This document shows positions 6,084-15,420 of a DNA stretch of 38,009 nt, piece by piece. The notes under the pieces were generated by a model that searched no databases, was not told the origin of the DNA, and worked only from the letters and a program-made list of their open reading frames with translations. The position numbers and the translations under genes were made by a program. Positions within the stretch are counted from its first letter, which is position 1. The number at the start of each line of letters is the position of its first letter. Origin of the DNA: Ureibacillus aquaedulcis (GTDB lineage Bacteria; Bacillota; Bacilli; Bacillales_A; Planococcaceae); contig NZ_JAUHTQ010000023.1 in NCBI RefSeq assembly GCF_030418165.1, positions 1-38,009 on the forward strand, given 5' to 3'.

Positions 6084-8705
6084 ATGACAACATATACACC
6101 AATGATGCAACAATATTTAGCCATCAAATCAGAATATGAAGATGCATTTCTTTTTTATAGATTAGGGGATTTTTATGAAATGTTCTTTGATGATGCCATT
6201 AATGCATCGCAAATTTTGGAAATTACCTTAACAGGGCGAGATGCAGGAACAAAGGAGCGTATCCCGATGTGCGGTGTTCCTTTTCATTCGGCGAAAGGAT
6301 ATATCGAGACACTCGTGTCAAAAGGATATAAGGTGGCCATTGCAGAGCAGACGGAAGATCCAAAGCAGGCAAAAGGCGTTGTAAAACGTGAAGTCGTGCA
6401 GCTAATTACACCAGGCACGATTATGGAAGGGAAAACAATTGACGGAAAATCCAATCACTTCATAGCTTGTGCTGAAGAATTATCGAATAACACTTTTGCC
6501 CTTGCTTATCTGGACGTATCGACCGGCGAAGCCACTACAGCAATTGTTGAAGGCGGAACGAAGGCATTGCTTCAACAATTAATGGCCTTTACCATTCGCG
6601 AACTTGTGGTAACAGAGCAGCTCCAGCTTTTACTGGCTGAACAAGCAAGTAACTTGGGGATCGTCCTGTCTCTTGAACAAGAGGAAGTTTCAGAAGAAAA
6701 ATCAGCTCAATATATTTCAAACTTGCCAACGGAACTAAAGGGAGTGGCCAGAAGTCTGCTTCAATATGTGGAACGCACACAAATGCGCAGTTTATCGCAT
6801 ATTCAAGAGTTTACATATACCGAAACGAAGCAACTGTTGCGAATTGATTCGAACTCGAAACGGAATTTGGAGCTGCTGGAATCAATACGCGGCGGCGACC
6901 AAAAGGGTACATTGCTATGGTTGCTTGACGAAACCGTGACAGCCATGGGCGGCCGTAAATTAAAACAATGGCTGCATCAACCCTTGGCAACGCGTTCGGC
7001 AATCGAAAACCGCCTTGCCATCGTGACGGACTTACTGGATGAATTTTTTGTTCGTAATGAGCTCAAGGATTTATTGAAAAATGTCTATGATCTAGAGCGG
7101 TTGGCAGGTCGTGTAGCCTTCGGAAATGTGGGGGGGCGCGACTTGGCACAGCTTCGGGAATCATTGCGCCAAGTACCTTCCATTAAGGAACAGTTACTGA
7201 ATTCCGGAAAGTCGACGCTCGTTGGTTTAGGCGAAAAGCTCGATGAATGTGCGGATATCGAAGCATTTTTATCAAAAGCCATCACGGATAACCCGCCAAT
7301 TGCCATTAAAGAAGGAGACGTTATCCGAGGGGGTTATAACGACAAACTAGATGAATTGCGATTTGCCGCTCGAAACGGGAAGGACTGGATTGCCCAACTA
7401 GAGCAAAAAGAACGTGAACTCACAGGCATCAAAAACTTGAAAATCGGCTATAATCGCATTTTTGGCTACTACATTGAAATTACAAAATCAAACATTGCCA
7501 ACGCAGATTTGTCGCGCTATGAAAGAAAACAAACCTTGGCCAATGCAGAACGTTATATTACGGAAGAGTTAAAGGAAAAAGAAGCGATCATTCTAAATGC
7601 GGAGGAACAAAGCTTGGCATTGGAATATGATTTATTCGTTGAATTGCGCGATCAGTTAAAAGCCTTTATTCCGCGGGTGCAAGCATTGGCTTCGGAGATC
7701 AGTGAGCTTGATGTATATATAAGTTTTGCTGTTGTTTCAGAAAAATATCGATTTGTAAGGCCTTCCTTCCATGAAGGGCGAGCATTGAAAATTGTGGGCG
7801 GCCGCCATCCGGTCGTTGAAAAAATGTTGAATAAGCAAATGTATGTCCCGAATGATTGCGTCCTGCCGAATGATAAAAATATGATGCTGATTACCGGGCC
7901 GAACATGTCCGGGAAAAGTACTTACATGCGACAGGTTGCCCTCATCGTCGTTTTGGCGCAAATGGGTTGTTATGTACCAGCCGATGAAGCTGAACTGCCG
8001 ATCACGGATCAGATTTTCACTCGAATCGGGGCAGCGGACGATTTGGTAGCCGGCCAGTCGACGTTTATGGTCGAAATGCTGGAATCCCAGAACGCCATAA
8101 CGAATGCGACGGAAAAGAGTTTATTACTATTTGATGAAATCGGTCGTGGGACGTCTACTTATGACGGTATGGCATTAGCCCAGTCAATGATGGAATATAT
8201 TCACGATAAAATCGGTGCCAACACTTTATTCTCCACCCATTATCATGAATTAACAGCTCTTGATGAACAGCTTATGCGCCTGCAAAATGTTCATGTCAGC
8301 GCAACTGAAAAAGATGGCAAAGTTGTGTTTTTACACAAAGTACGCCAAGGGGCAGCTGATAAAAGCTACGGTGTACATGTTGCAAGCCTGGCCGAAATGC
8401 CCGAAGAGATTATCGAGCGGGCGAGAGTATTATTGGAACAGTTTGAATCGAAGGATCAAGGGGTAGCGAGTGTTGCAGCGACTGTCTTGAGTGAGCCTGC
8501 TGAAGATGACGAGATTCAAATGTCATTATTTGAAGAGGAAGCGGTTGTACCTCTTGGTGCTGATTCCGAGTCTGGCAGTGGATTGTCGGAAGTTGAGTTA
8601 GAAGTGCTCGAACGCCTCGAAAAAATAAATATCATGGGCACACCCCCGATTCAAGCGATTAACGTACTGTACGAATTGCAACAAGCTTTGTTGAGCAAGA
8701 AATAG
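6084..8705 (+). CDS. mutS: DNA mismatch recognition ATPase MutS
   Basis: 873 residues, close to B. subtilis MutS (858). The mismatch-reading Phe-x-Glu is visible (Phe30-Tyr31-Glu32 in GDFYEMF). The P-loop is GPNMSGKST near residue 604 and the Walker B/signature segment DEIGRGTSTYDGMALA near 684. A helix-turn-helix dimerisation end closes the protein. QMSLFEEE near residue 812 matches the beta-clamp-binding motif known in B. subtilis MutS. It binds mispairs and small loops and recruits MutL. The start at ATG 6084 follows GAGAGG by ten bases. mutL follows after a 568-base gap filled with repeats, wider than the tight mutS-mutL spacing usual in Bacillus. Confidence 0.97.
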   Translation: MTTYTPMMQQYLAIKSEYEDAFLFYRLGDFYEMFFDDAINASQILEITLTGRDAGTKERIPMCGVPFHSAKGYIETLVSKGYKVAIAEQTEDPKQAKGVVKREVVQLITPGTIMEGKTIDGKSNHFIACAEELSNNTFALAYLDVSTGEATTAIVEGGTKALLQQLMAFTIRELVVTEQLQLLLAEQASNLGIVLSLEQEEVSEEKSAQYISNLPTELKGVARSLLQYVERTQMRSLSHIQEFTYTETKQLLRIDSNSKRNLELLESIRGGDQKGTLLWLLDETVTAMGGRKLKQWLHQPLATRSAIENRLAIVTDLLDEFFVRNELKDLLKNVYDLERLAGRVAFGNVGGRDLAQLRESLRQVPSIKEQLLNSGKSTLVGLGEKLDECADIEAFLSKAITDNPPIAIKEGDVIRGGYNDKLDELRFAARNGKDWIAQLEQKERELTGIKNLKIGYNRIFGYYIEITKSNIANADLSRYERKQTLANAERYITEELKEKEAIILNAEEQSLALEYDLFVELRDQLKAFIPRVQALASEISELDVYISFAVVSEKYRFVRPSFHEGRALKIVGGRHPVVEKMLNKQMYVPNDCVLPNDKNMMLITGPNMSGKSTYMRQVALIVVLAQMGCYVPADEAELPITDQIFTRIGAADDLVAGQSTFMVEMLESQNAITNATEKSLLLFDEIGRGTSTYDGMALAQSMMEYIHDKIGANTLFSTHYHELTALDEQLMRLQNVHVSATEKDGKVVFLHKVRQGAADKSYGVHVASLAEMPEEIIERARVLLEQFESKDQGVASVAATVLSEPAEDDEIQMSLFEEEAVVPLGADSESGSGLSEVELEVLERLEKINIMGTPPIQAINVLYELQQALLSKK

Positions 8706-8791
8706 TGTTGGAGTAATAATGTAGTTTTGCTGTTTAGTGTAGGAGTGGCGGGTATATTGCAAATGTTGGCCGGATATAACGCGAGATGCGG

Positions 8792-8863
8792 CGGATAAAA
8801 TTCCAGGTGCCGAAAATTGATTGTAAGATTATCAAAAAATTAATTAGTTTGATTGATATTTAT
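8792..8863 (+). repeat. AT-rich repeat module, copy 1
   Basis: About 72 bases starting CGGATAAAATTCCAGGTGC and containing AATTGATT then ATCAAAAAATTAATTA. It is similar to 9018-9089, 226 bases further on. Each copy is followed by a 21-bp array, so module and array may form a composite unit. Confidence 0.55.
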
Positions 8864-8888
8864 AATAAAAAAAGTATGAGATTTAGAA

Positions 8889-9014
8889 GTGGCGAGATTA
8901 TTGGTGAAAGTGGCTAGATTTCGACAAAAAGTGGCTAGATTATAGCGAGAAGTGGCTAAATTATCACCGAAACTGGCTAGATTATCAGGTAAGCTGGCTA
9001 ATTCTCGCCAAAAC
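8889..9014 (+). repeat. 21-bp degenerate tandem array, block 1 (six units)
   Basis: Six consecutive 21-base units start at 8889, 8910, 8931, 8952, 8973 and 8994. Each has the core (G/C)TGGC(T/G)AGATT or a close variant, followed by 8-10 variable bases. The phase is exact over 126 bases. The variable parts are much too short for CRISPR spacers. Confidence 0.85.
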
Positions 9015-9017
9015 TGC

Positions 9018-9089
9018 CGGATAAATTTTCAAGTGCTAATAATTGATTTAAAGAGCATCAAAAAACTAATTAAATCGATAGAAAGTTAC
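9018..9089 (+). repeat. AT-rich repeat module, copy 2
   Basis: CGGATAAATTTTCAAGTGC, then AATTGATT and ATCAAAAAACTAATTA, paralleling 8792-8863 with moderate divergence. It precedes the second 21-bp array. Confidence 0.55.
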
Positions 9090-9114
9090 TATAGATGATG
9101 CTGCTACTTTTGAA

Positions 9115-9219
9115 GCTGCTAAATTATCCGGAAAAGTGGCTAGATTATCCCGAGAAGTGGCGAGATTTCGACAAAAAGTGGCGAGATTACTGACCAAACT
9201 GGCTAGATTCTCACAACAC
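9115..9219 (+). repeat. 21-bp degenerate tandem array, block 2 (five units)
   Basis: Units start at 9115, 9136, 9157, 9178 and 9199 with the same GTGGC(T/G)AGATT core. The array lies directly before mutL. Because 21 is a multiple of three it is open in the mutL frame and adds a false 46-residue heptad-like N-terminus if read from 9136. Confidence 0.85.
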
Positions 9220-9273
9220 AACACAACACAACTAAACAACGTATCACAAAAAATAAAAAGGAGGTTGTTCAGC

Positions 9274-11169
9274 ATGGGAAAAATTCAAATTATGGATGAA
9301 TGGTTATCTAACAAAATTGCAGCAGGGGAAGTAGTGGAACGTCCGTCGTCTGTTGTGAAAGAGCTCGTTGAAAACGCCATTGATGCAGGAAGTACATCGA
9401 TTGAAGTTTTTCTCGAAGAAGCAGGGTTAACCTCCATTCAAGTAACAGATAATGGCAGTGGGATGGATGAGGAGGATGCGCTGAAATCCTTCTCGCGCCA
9501 TGCCACATCCAAAATTTCAAAAGAGCCGGATCTTTTCCGGATTCGGACGCTTGGTTTTCGAGGGGAGGCATTGGCCTCGATTGCCTCTGTCTCAAAGGTG
9601 ACCTTGAAAACTTCGGATGGGGAACACAATGGGCTGGAGATTCAGATGGATGGCGGGCACCTCATTACGAAAAAACCAACCGCTTTTCGAAGAGGAACGG
9701 ATATTACGATTGCCCAGTTGTTTTATAATACACCGGCGCGGTTAAAGTATCTAAAAACGATTCAGACCGAACTGGGTCATTCGATTGATTACATGAACCG
9801 GCTTGCCCTGGCGTATCCCGAGATTGCTTTTAAACTTGTACATAATGGGGGAACGCTCCTTCAGACAAATGGCCGCGGGAATGTTCAGCAAGTGATTGCC
9901 GCGATTTATGGGATGCAAAATGCGAAAAAAATGATTCCATTCAGTGCAGAATCGAAGGACTATAAAGTACATGGGTTTGTCAGCTTGCCAGAGGTAACGC
10001 GGGCGAATAAAAATTATATTTCCATTTTTGTGAATGGGCGTTGGGTAAAACATTATTTGGTGCAAAAAGCCATTGTGGATGCCTATCACACGTATCTGCC
10101 GATTGAGCGCTATCCAATTGCTGTGCTATATATTGAGGGAGATCCTTATCTAACTGATGTCAATGTGCATCCTGCAAAATTACAAATTCGTTTAAGTAAA
10201 GAGCAGGAATTATTGCCACTCATTCAGAATGCCATTAATCAAGCAATTCGTTCCGCCATTCATGTGCCGGTAGCGGAAAAAAAGGAAAAGCCGGTGCGGG
10301 TTCCAAGTGAGCAAATGAATATTTGGAAACCCTATATACCAAACTTTGATGAAAATAAAATGAATGCGATTGTTGAAAGATTGTCAGCCGAGGATTCCGT
10401 GGTAAGGGAACCGATTGTAAGTCGGGAGGATAGCGTACTTTCCTCGCACCCAGTACCTGTAGCTGAAAAAGTGGAAGAGACGCCTGCCGAGTTGGAGCTT
10501 GATTGGGTTAATCCGGTACCAGAGGAAATCCCGGATGACGTGGCAGCTCCCGTTGTCGAAGAGGAGAATGCCGAGAAAAAAGAGCCTTTCCCACAACTTG
10601 AAATTGTTGGGCAAATTCATGGAACGTATATTGTGGCGCAGATGGAAGACGGTTTTTATTTAATCGATCAGCACGCGGCACAAGAACGTATTAAATATGA
10701 ATATTTCCGCGAAAAAGTGGGAGATGTGAACCCAAATGAACGACAATCGCTCTTATTGCCTTTAACCTTCCACTATTCCGCCGATGAAGCTTTGGTACTA
10801 CAGGAAAACCTTCATGCTTTGGAGGAGGTTGGCGTGTTCTTGGAGGACTTCGGTCAATCATCTTTTGTGGTACGCGAACATCCAACGTGGTTTCCAAAAG
10901 GTTTTGAGCAGGAGCTGATTGAAGAGCTGATTGAGCAAGTGTTGAAAACGCGCCGGGCCGACGTGAAAAAGCTCCGCGAAGAAGCAGCCATCATGATGAG
11001 CTGTAAAAAATCAATCAAAGCCAATTATTATCTAACAAAGGAGCAGATGGTTGTCTTGCTCGATGACCTGCGCAAAGCCGACAATCCTTTCACATGCCCA
11101 CATGGCAGACCGGTAATGATTCATTTTTCTACGTATGAAGTGGAAAAAATGTTTAAACGCGTAATGTAG
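9274..11169 (+). CDS. mutL: DNA mismatch repair endonuclease MutL
   Basis: 631 residues from ATG 9274, nine bases after AAGGAGG; a frame open from 9136 is repeat array and not part of the protein. The N-terminal GHKL ATPase has NKIAAGEVVERPSSVVKELVENAIDAG, DNGSGMD and GFRGEALASI. The middle is a variable acidic linker. The C-terminal dimerisation/endonuclease domain has the metal motif DQHAAQERIKYE near residue 465, SCKKSIKAN, and CPHGRP near 608. MutL of this kind nicks the newly made strand after MutS signals a mismatch. B. subtilis MutL is 627 residues, so the length fits. Confidence 0.97.
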   Translation: MGKIQIMDEWLSNKIAAGEVVERPSSVVKELVENAIDAGSTSIEVFLEEAGLTSIQVTDNGSGMDEEDALKSFSRHATSKISKEPDLFRIRTLGFRGEALASIASVSKVTLKTSDGEHNGLEIQMDGGHLITKKPTAFRRGTDITIAQLFYNTPARLKYLKTIQTELGHSIDYMNRLALAYPEIAFKLVHNGGTLLQTNGRGNVQQVIAAIYGMQNAKKMIPFSAESKDYKVHGFVSLPEVTRANKNYISIFVNGRWVKHYLVQKAIVDAYHTYLPIERYPIAVLYIEGDPYLTDVNVHPAKLQIRLSKEQELLPLIQNAINQAIRSAIHVPVAEKKEKPVRVPSEQMNIWKPYIPNFDENKMNAIVERLSAEDSVVREPIVSREDSVLSSHPVPVAEKVEETPAELELDWVNPVPEEIPDDVAAPVVEEENAEKKEPFPQLEIVGQIHGTYIVAQMEDGFYLIDQHAAQERIKYEYFREKVGDVNPNERQSLLLPLTFHYSADEALVLQENLHALEEVGVFLEDFGQSSFVVREHPTWFPKGFEQELIEELIEQVLKTRRADVKKLREEAAIMMSCKKSIKANYYLTKEQMVVLLDDLRKADNPFTCPHGRPVMIHFSTYEVEKMFKRVM

Positions 11170-11241
11170 GTGGGGATTATTGGTAATAAGAGATTGTTTT
11201 CGTGGTTGAGAAACATACTTATGAAAATACAAGCGAATCAA

Positions 11242-11325
11242 AGCGAGTTACGAGTGTTTTACCAGAGTTTACGAGTGCATACTTCCAGGTTACGAGCTCT
11301 CACCAAAAGTTCCCGTGCGCCTCAG
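11242..11325 (+). repeat. Second 21-bp degenerate tandem repeat family (four units)
   Basis: Four 21-base units start at 11242, 11263, 11284 and 11305 with core GTTACGAGTGC or variants (GTTACGAGTGT, TTTACGAGTGC, GTTACGAGCTC, GTTCCCGTGCG). The core is unrelated to the mutL-proximal arrays but has the same period. It lies between mutL and glpD. Confidence 0.75.
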
Positions 11326-11395
11326 CCTAATTAAAGAGCGCACTTCAGAACAAACCTAAGTTTCACCCAAAATATTTTGTAAAGGGGAGTTTCAT

Positions 11396-13033
11396 ATGTT
11401 TTCATTCAAGGAGCGTCCGAACATTCTTCATACGTTAAATAGTTATACTTTCGATGTACTGGTGATCGGAGGGGGCATCACGGGAGCGGGGATTGCGCTC
11501 GATGCTGCTTCCCGCGGGCTTTCTGTGGCATTGGTGGAGATGCAGGATTTTGCAGCGGGTACATCAAGTCGCTCGACGAAGCTTGTGCACGGAGGCCTGC
11601 GATATTTAAAGCAATTAGAGGTTGGGCTTGTCGCTGAAGTGGGGCGGGAACGTGAAATCGTCTATGAAAATGCGGTTCATGTGACACAGCCTGAGTGGAT
11701 GCTGCTGCCCCTTTATAAAGAGGGAACCTTGGGGAAAATGACGACGCGAGCGGCACTAACGGTTTATGACCGATTGGCGCAGGTGAAAAAAGAAGAGCGC
11801 CGCAGAATGCTTTCTAAGAAGGAAGCTCTTGCAAAAGTCCCTTTATTAAAGAAAGACGGCTTGCGTGGGGCGGGCTACTATGTTGAGTACAAAACAGATG
11901 ATGCGCGTCTTACGATTGAGGTCATGAAAAAGGCAGTTGAATACCAGGCGGTTTGTTTAAACTATGCACGGGTAGTGGATTTTGTTTATAAAAAGAAAAA
12001 AATTGTTGCAGCGAACGTGCGCGATGAGATTTCCGGCGAAATGATTACTATCCATGCGCATCAAGTTGTCAATGCGACGGGCCCTTGGGTTGATGAAGTC
12101 CGGAAAAAGGATAAAATCTACAACAAGAAAACGATTCGCCATACAAAAGGGGTCCATATCGTCATTGACCAATCTAGACTCCCATTGGAACAAGCGGTAT
12201 ACTTCGATACGGAAGACGGACGCATGGTGTTTGCCATACCTCGTGAAGGAAAAACCTATATCGGCACAACGGATACATTTTATAGCGATGATCCGATTCA
12301 ACCAATCGCTACAAAAGAAGATGTGGATTATTTAATAAAGGCGACACGTTTTATCTTCCCGGATGCCAATGTGACATCTTATGATGTTGAATCTACCTGG
12401 GCAGGGGTGCGGCCATTGATTTCCCAGGAAGGAAAGGACCCTTCCGAGATTTCACGGAAAGATGAGCTGTGGGTTGCCCCAAGTGGACTTCTTACGGTGG
12501 CAGGCGGTAAATTAACCGGCTATCGGCAAATGGCCGAAACGATTGTGGATAAGGTCGTCAAATTGAAAAAATTCAAGCATGCAACGGAATGTATAACAAA
12601 AGAATTATCTCTGTCGGGTGCTCGTGGGCTGAATTCATCGAATTTTGAAGACTATGTTGCAAACAAATCGAAGGAAGGAAGCGACTTAGGGCTAAGTCAT
12701 CCTAATACACAGCGACTTGTCCGAAGATACGGAACGAATGTTGATGAGGTTTTCCAGTATGTCAAAGCGGTCAATTCCAGTGATCTTGAGATCCCGATGT
12801 CACTCTATGCCGAACTGCTTTATGCCATCTATTATGAAATGGTCATGACGCCATGTGATTTCTTGATTCGAAGAACGGGCTACCTATTTTTCAATATCGC
12901 ATTGGTTGAGCAATATAAAGAAGCAATTTTAGAAGTTATGAGCAATATTCTGGGGTATTCTGAAAGTGAAAGGGTATTTTACCGGATGCAATTGGAACAA
13001 TTTATTGATGAAGCAAAAAATCCAATGAAATAG
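11396..13033 (+). CDS. glpD: Aerobic glycerol-3-phosphate dehydrogenase
   Basis: 545 residues. The FAD-binding GGGITGAGIALDAASRG lies near residues 25-41, the family signature GTSSRSTKLVHGGLRYL follows, and a conserved C-terminal helical domain closes the protein; B. subtilis GlpD is 555. It oxidises glycerol-3-phosphate to dihydroxyacetone phosphate at the membrane and passes electrons to menaquinone. GGGGAG precedes the ATG by about six bases. The gene stands without glpF or glpK beside it. No GlpP-type antiterminator hairpin is evident in the 226-base upstream gap, which instead holds a 21-bp repeat array. A hydrolase gene follows 11 bases later and may be co-transcribed. Confidence 0.95.
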   Translation: MFSFKERPNILHTLNSYTFDVLVIGGGITGAGIALDAASRGLSVALVEMQDFAAGTSSRSTKLVHGGLRYLKQLEVGLVAEVGREREIVYENAVHVTQPEWMLLPLYKEGTLGKMTTRAALTVYDRLAQVKKEERRRMLSKKEALAKVPLLKKDGLRGAGYYVEYKTDDARLTIEVMKKAVEYQAVCLNYARVVDFVYKKKKIVAANVRDEISGEMITIHAHQVVNATGPWVDEVRKKDKIYNKKTIRHTKGVHIVIDQSRLPLEQAVYFDTEDGRMVFAIPREGKTYIGTTDTFYSDDPIQPIATKEDVDYLIKATRFIFPDANVTSYDVESTWAGVRPLISQEGKDPSEISRKDELWVAPSGLLTVAGGKLTGYRQMAETIVDKVVKLKKFKHATECITKELSLSGARGLNSSNFEDYVANKSKEGSDLGLSHPNTQRLVRRYGTNVDEVFQYVKAVNSSDLEIPMSLYAELLYAIYYEMVMTPCDFLIRRTGYLFFNIALVEQYKEAILEVMSNILGYSESERVFYRMQLEQFIDEAKNPMK

Positions 13034-13044
13034 GGTGAATTCGA

Positions 13045-13959
13045 TTGGTAGAGCTTACAGATATCTTGGAAATGGATGACGGACATCAGATTTATGTACG
13101 TGTATACAAACCTAATGGTGAACCGAGAGGAAACTTTCATATTATGCACGGAATGGCGGAACACTGCGGGCGATATGATGATTTTGCGAAGAGCTTGGCC
13201 GAACAGGGTTACTTTGTAACGGCGCATGATCATCGCGGCCACGGCAAGACTGCCGAGTTGAACGGGATGCTTGGGTTTTTGGGAGAAGAAAACGGCTTCC
13301 AGAGGCTAGTGGATGATGTCTTTGATATTATCCAGCATTACAGTGTGGATCCAGGTAACCAGGAAATTGTATTATTTGGGCATAGCATGGGTTCTTTTGT
13401 TGCTCGCAGGTTCCTTCAGCTCTATAGCGGGATGATCGATAAATGTATTTTATGTGGAACAGGTACGACAACTGCACTTCATCAAGTGGGAAATGCAGTT
13501 GCCCGTTCGCTGAGTGCGTGGAGAGGGAAAAACATGCCCAGCCAGCTCATGAATGATTTAAGCTTCAATAGTTTCAGCAGAAGTGTATTGAATCCCAGAA
13601 CCATTTATGATTGGCTCTGCAGCAATGAAGAGGAAGTCGAAAAGTACATTCAAGATCCTTATTGCGGCTTTGTCCCAACGAATCAGTTTTTTGTGGATTT
13701 GACGGATGGATTATTAATCATTAATAAAAAAGAAGAACTCAAGAACATTCGCAAGGATTTGCCGATTTTATTGATCAGCGGCAGTGAAGACCCTGTGGGC
13801 AGCAAGGGCTCCGGCGTTTTCAAAGTCGCTAAAGACATGAATGAAGCGAACCTTACGGATGTGGTCGTCTACCTATTTGAGGGTATGCGGCATGAAATTT
13901 TAAAAGAAGTCGATCGAGAACATGTATATTCTGTAATTACACGGTGGTTAAACAAATGA
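13045..13959 (+). CDS. Alpha/beta hydrolase, monoacylglycerol-lipase-like
   Basis: 304 residues from TTG 13045 with AGGGTGA seven bases upstream. The catalytic triad is readable: Ser114 in GHSMGS, Asp249 in GSEDPVG and His283 in GMRHE. The oxyanion-side segment [14 protein letters not shown] is the hallmark of the lysophospholipase/monoglyceride-lipase (YtpA-like) group. No signal peptide, so cytoplasmic. Position right after glpD fits a role in glycerolipid breakdown feeding glycerol-3-phosphate metabolism, but that link is inference. Its stop overlaps the miaA start (ATGA). Confidence 0.85.
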   Translation: MVELTDILEMDDGHQIYVRVYKPNGEPRGNFHIMHGMAEHCGRYDDFAKSLAEQGYFVTAHDHRGHGKTAELNGMLGFLGEENGFQRLVDDVFDIIQHYSVDPGNQEIVLFGHSMGSFVARRFLQLYSGMIDKCILCGTGTTTALHQVGNAVARSLSAWRGKNMPSQLMNDLSFNSFSRSVLNPRTIYDWLCSNEEEVEKYIQDPYCGFVPTNQFFVDLTDGLLIINKKEELKNIRKDLPILLISGSEDPVGSKGSGVFKVAKDMNEANLTDVVVYLFEGMRHEILKEVDREHVYSVITRWLNK

Positions 13960-14873
13960 ATGAAAAGAAAATCGAAGTGGTCGCCATTGTGGGGCCGACA
14001 GCTTCAGGCAAGACAGCTTTAAGCATTAAAATGGCAAAAGCATTTGATGGGGAAATCATCAACGGTGATTCGATGCAAATCTACAAAGGGCTGGATATTG
14101 GGACAGCCAAAGTTACCGAAGAGGAAATGGAAGGCGTTCCCCATCATTTGTTGAGTTTCAAAGAGCCGACAGAAAGCTTTTCGGTTGCTGAGTATCAGGT
14201 AATCGTCCGGGAAAAAATCGCCGAAATACAAAGTCGCGGAAAACTGCCGATTATTGTCGGTGGGACAGGCCTCTATGTACAAGCGGTATTATATGATTTC
14301 CAGTTCACAAAAGAAGATGTGGACGAAGAAGCACGCAAAAAATATTATGATGAATTAGCCCAGATCGGTCCGGATGCCATGCATGCCAAGTTAATGGGGC
14401 TAGATCCGGAAACGGCTAAAACCATTCATCCCAACAACACGCGCCGCGTTATTCGTGCACTCGAAATGGTGGAGCTTCATGGTGTTTCGAAGGCAAGTGA
14501 AGAACATAACCGGGGGGATATCCCGTTATATAACCATCTGATTATCGGATTGGATATGGACAGGGAGAAGTTGTACGAACGCATCAATTTACGTGTTGAC
14601 CTCATGATGGAACAAGGCTTGCTTGAAGAAGTGAAAGGCTTGAGGGACCGCGGGATTCGTGATGTGCAGTCTGTTCAGGCAATCGGATACAAAGAACTGT
14701 ATGCCTATCTGGATGGCAGGTTAACCCTTCCGGACGCCATCGATGAGCTAAAACAAAATTCACGAAGATATGCTAAGCGGCAACTTACATACTTCCGTAA
14801 CAAGCTGGATGTCGAATGGATAGGAAACGAATGGAATAAAATCGAAAATTATTCAAAATTCTTTGTTTATTAG
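13956..14873 (+). CDS. miaA: tRNA dimethylallyltransferase
   Basis: 305 residues from ATG 13956, which overlaps the preceding stop as ATGA and follows GGTGG by about eight bases; an in-frame GTG at 13944 is less likely. The P-loop GPTASGKT spans residues 13-20, with the [17 protein letters not shown] and HHLLSF motifs, VGGTGLYV, and [12 protein letters not shown] near the end. It transfers the isopentenyl group to A37 of tRNAs reading UNN codons. miaA followed by hfq is a widespread arrangement. Confidence 0.96.
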   Translation: MNEKKIEVVAIVGPTASGKTALSIKMAKAFDGEIINGDSMQIYKGLDIGTAKVTEEEMEGVPHHLLSFKEPTESFSVAEYQVIVREKIAEIQSRGKLPIIVGGTGLYVQAVLYDFQFTKEDVDEEARKKYYDELAQIGPDAMHAKLMGLDPETAKTIHPNNTRRVIRALEMVELHGVSKASEEHNRGDIPLYNHLIIGLDMDREKLYERINLRVDLMMEQGLLEEVKGLRDRGIRDVQSVQAIGYKELYAYLDGRLTLPDAIDELKQNSRRYAKRQLTYFRNKLDVEWIGNEWNKIENYSKFFVY

Positions 14874-14939
14874 GGAGGAAATTCTTACTAGATGCCGAAT
14901 ACCTAACTATAGAAAAACTATGGACGAGGTGTATACGGC

Positions 14940-15173
14940 GTGAAATCAATTAATCTACAAGATACTTTCCTGAATAATCTTCGGAAAAACAATACTTTTG
15001 TTACAGTATTTTTATTAAACGGTTTTCAATTAAAGGGCCTGGTAAAATCCTACGATAATTTTACGGTTCTATTGGATGTAGACGGCAAACAGCATCTCAT
15101 CTATAAACATGCAATCTCAACATTTTCTCCATCAAAGCATGTGGCGATTACTCCAGATAACGAAGAAAATTGA
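14940..15173 (+). CDS. hfq: RNA chaperone Hfq
   Basis: 77 residues from GTG 14940. The Sm1 motif ([22 protein letters not shown]) and the Sm2 motif ([10 protein letters not shown]) match B. subtilis Hfq closely; the tail is short and acidic (TPDNEEN), as in Gram-positive Hfq. It forms hexamers that bind small RNAs and A-rich mRNA. GAGG lies in the right place upstream. It probably continues the glpD-hydrolase-miaA transcript, ending at the terminator at 15179. Confidence 0.96.
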   Translation: MKSINLQDTFLNNLRKNNTFVTVFLLNGFQLKGLVKSYDNFTVLLDVDGKQHLIYKHAISTFSPSKHVAITPDNEEN

Positions 15174-15178
15174 TGATC

Positions 15179-15215
15179 AAATCGGCTAAGTGATGTTGCT
15201 TGCCGATTTTTTTAT
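15179..15215 (+). terminator. hfq terminator
   Basis: AAATCGGC (15179-15186) pairs with GCCGATTT (15202-15209), followed by a T-run to 15213. Confidence 0.85.
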
Positions 15216-15420
15216 ACCTCTAAAAAATATATTCGCTTAAAGTAACGATTGTTTCCCCTAATCTTCTTTTCCCACCTTTCGTCCCTCATACGTCCATACT
15301 TACCCTGAAATGTTAGAGCCGTATTAAGGAATTATTGAATATGATTAGGGAAATTGGAGGATACTTTTACTGCTAATAAATAGTATTTATCACCTTAGCG
15401 GAATGGGGAGTATCTAACAT

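Noticed and set aside
8889..9219. CRISPR-like array
   Set aside because: Unit length is 21 bases with a core of about 11 bases; variable parts of 8-10 bases are too short for spacers, the cores are degenerate, and no cas genes are present.
9066..9275. Leftward frame encoding NLATF-type heptads
   Set aside because: It is only the 21-bp array read on the other strand; the peptide repeats follow from the DNA period.
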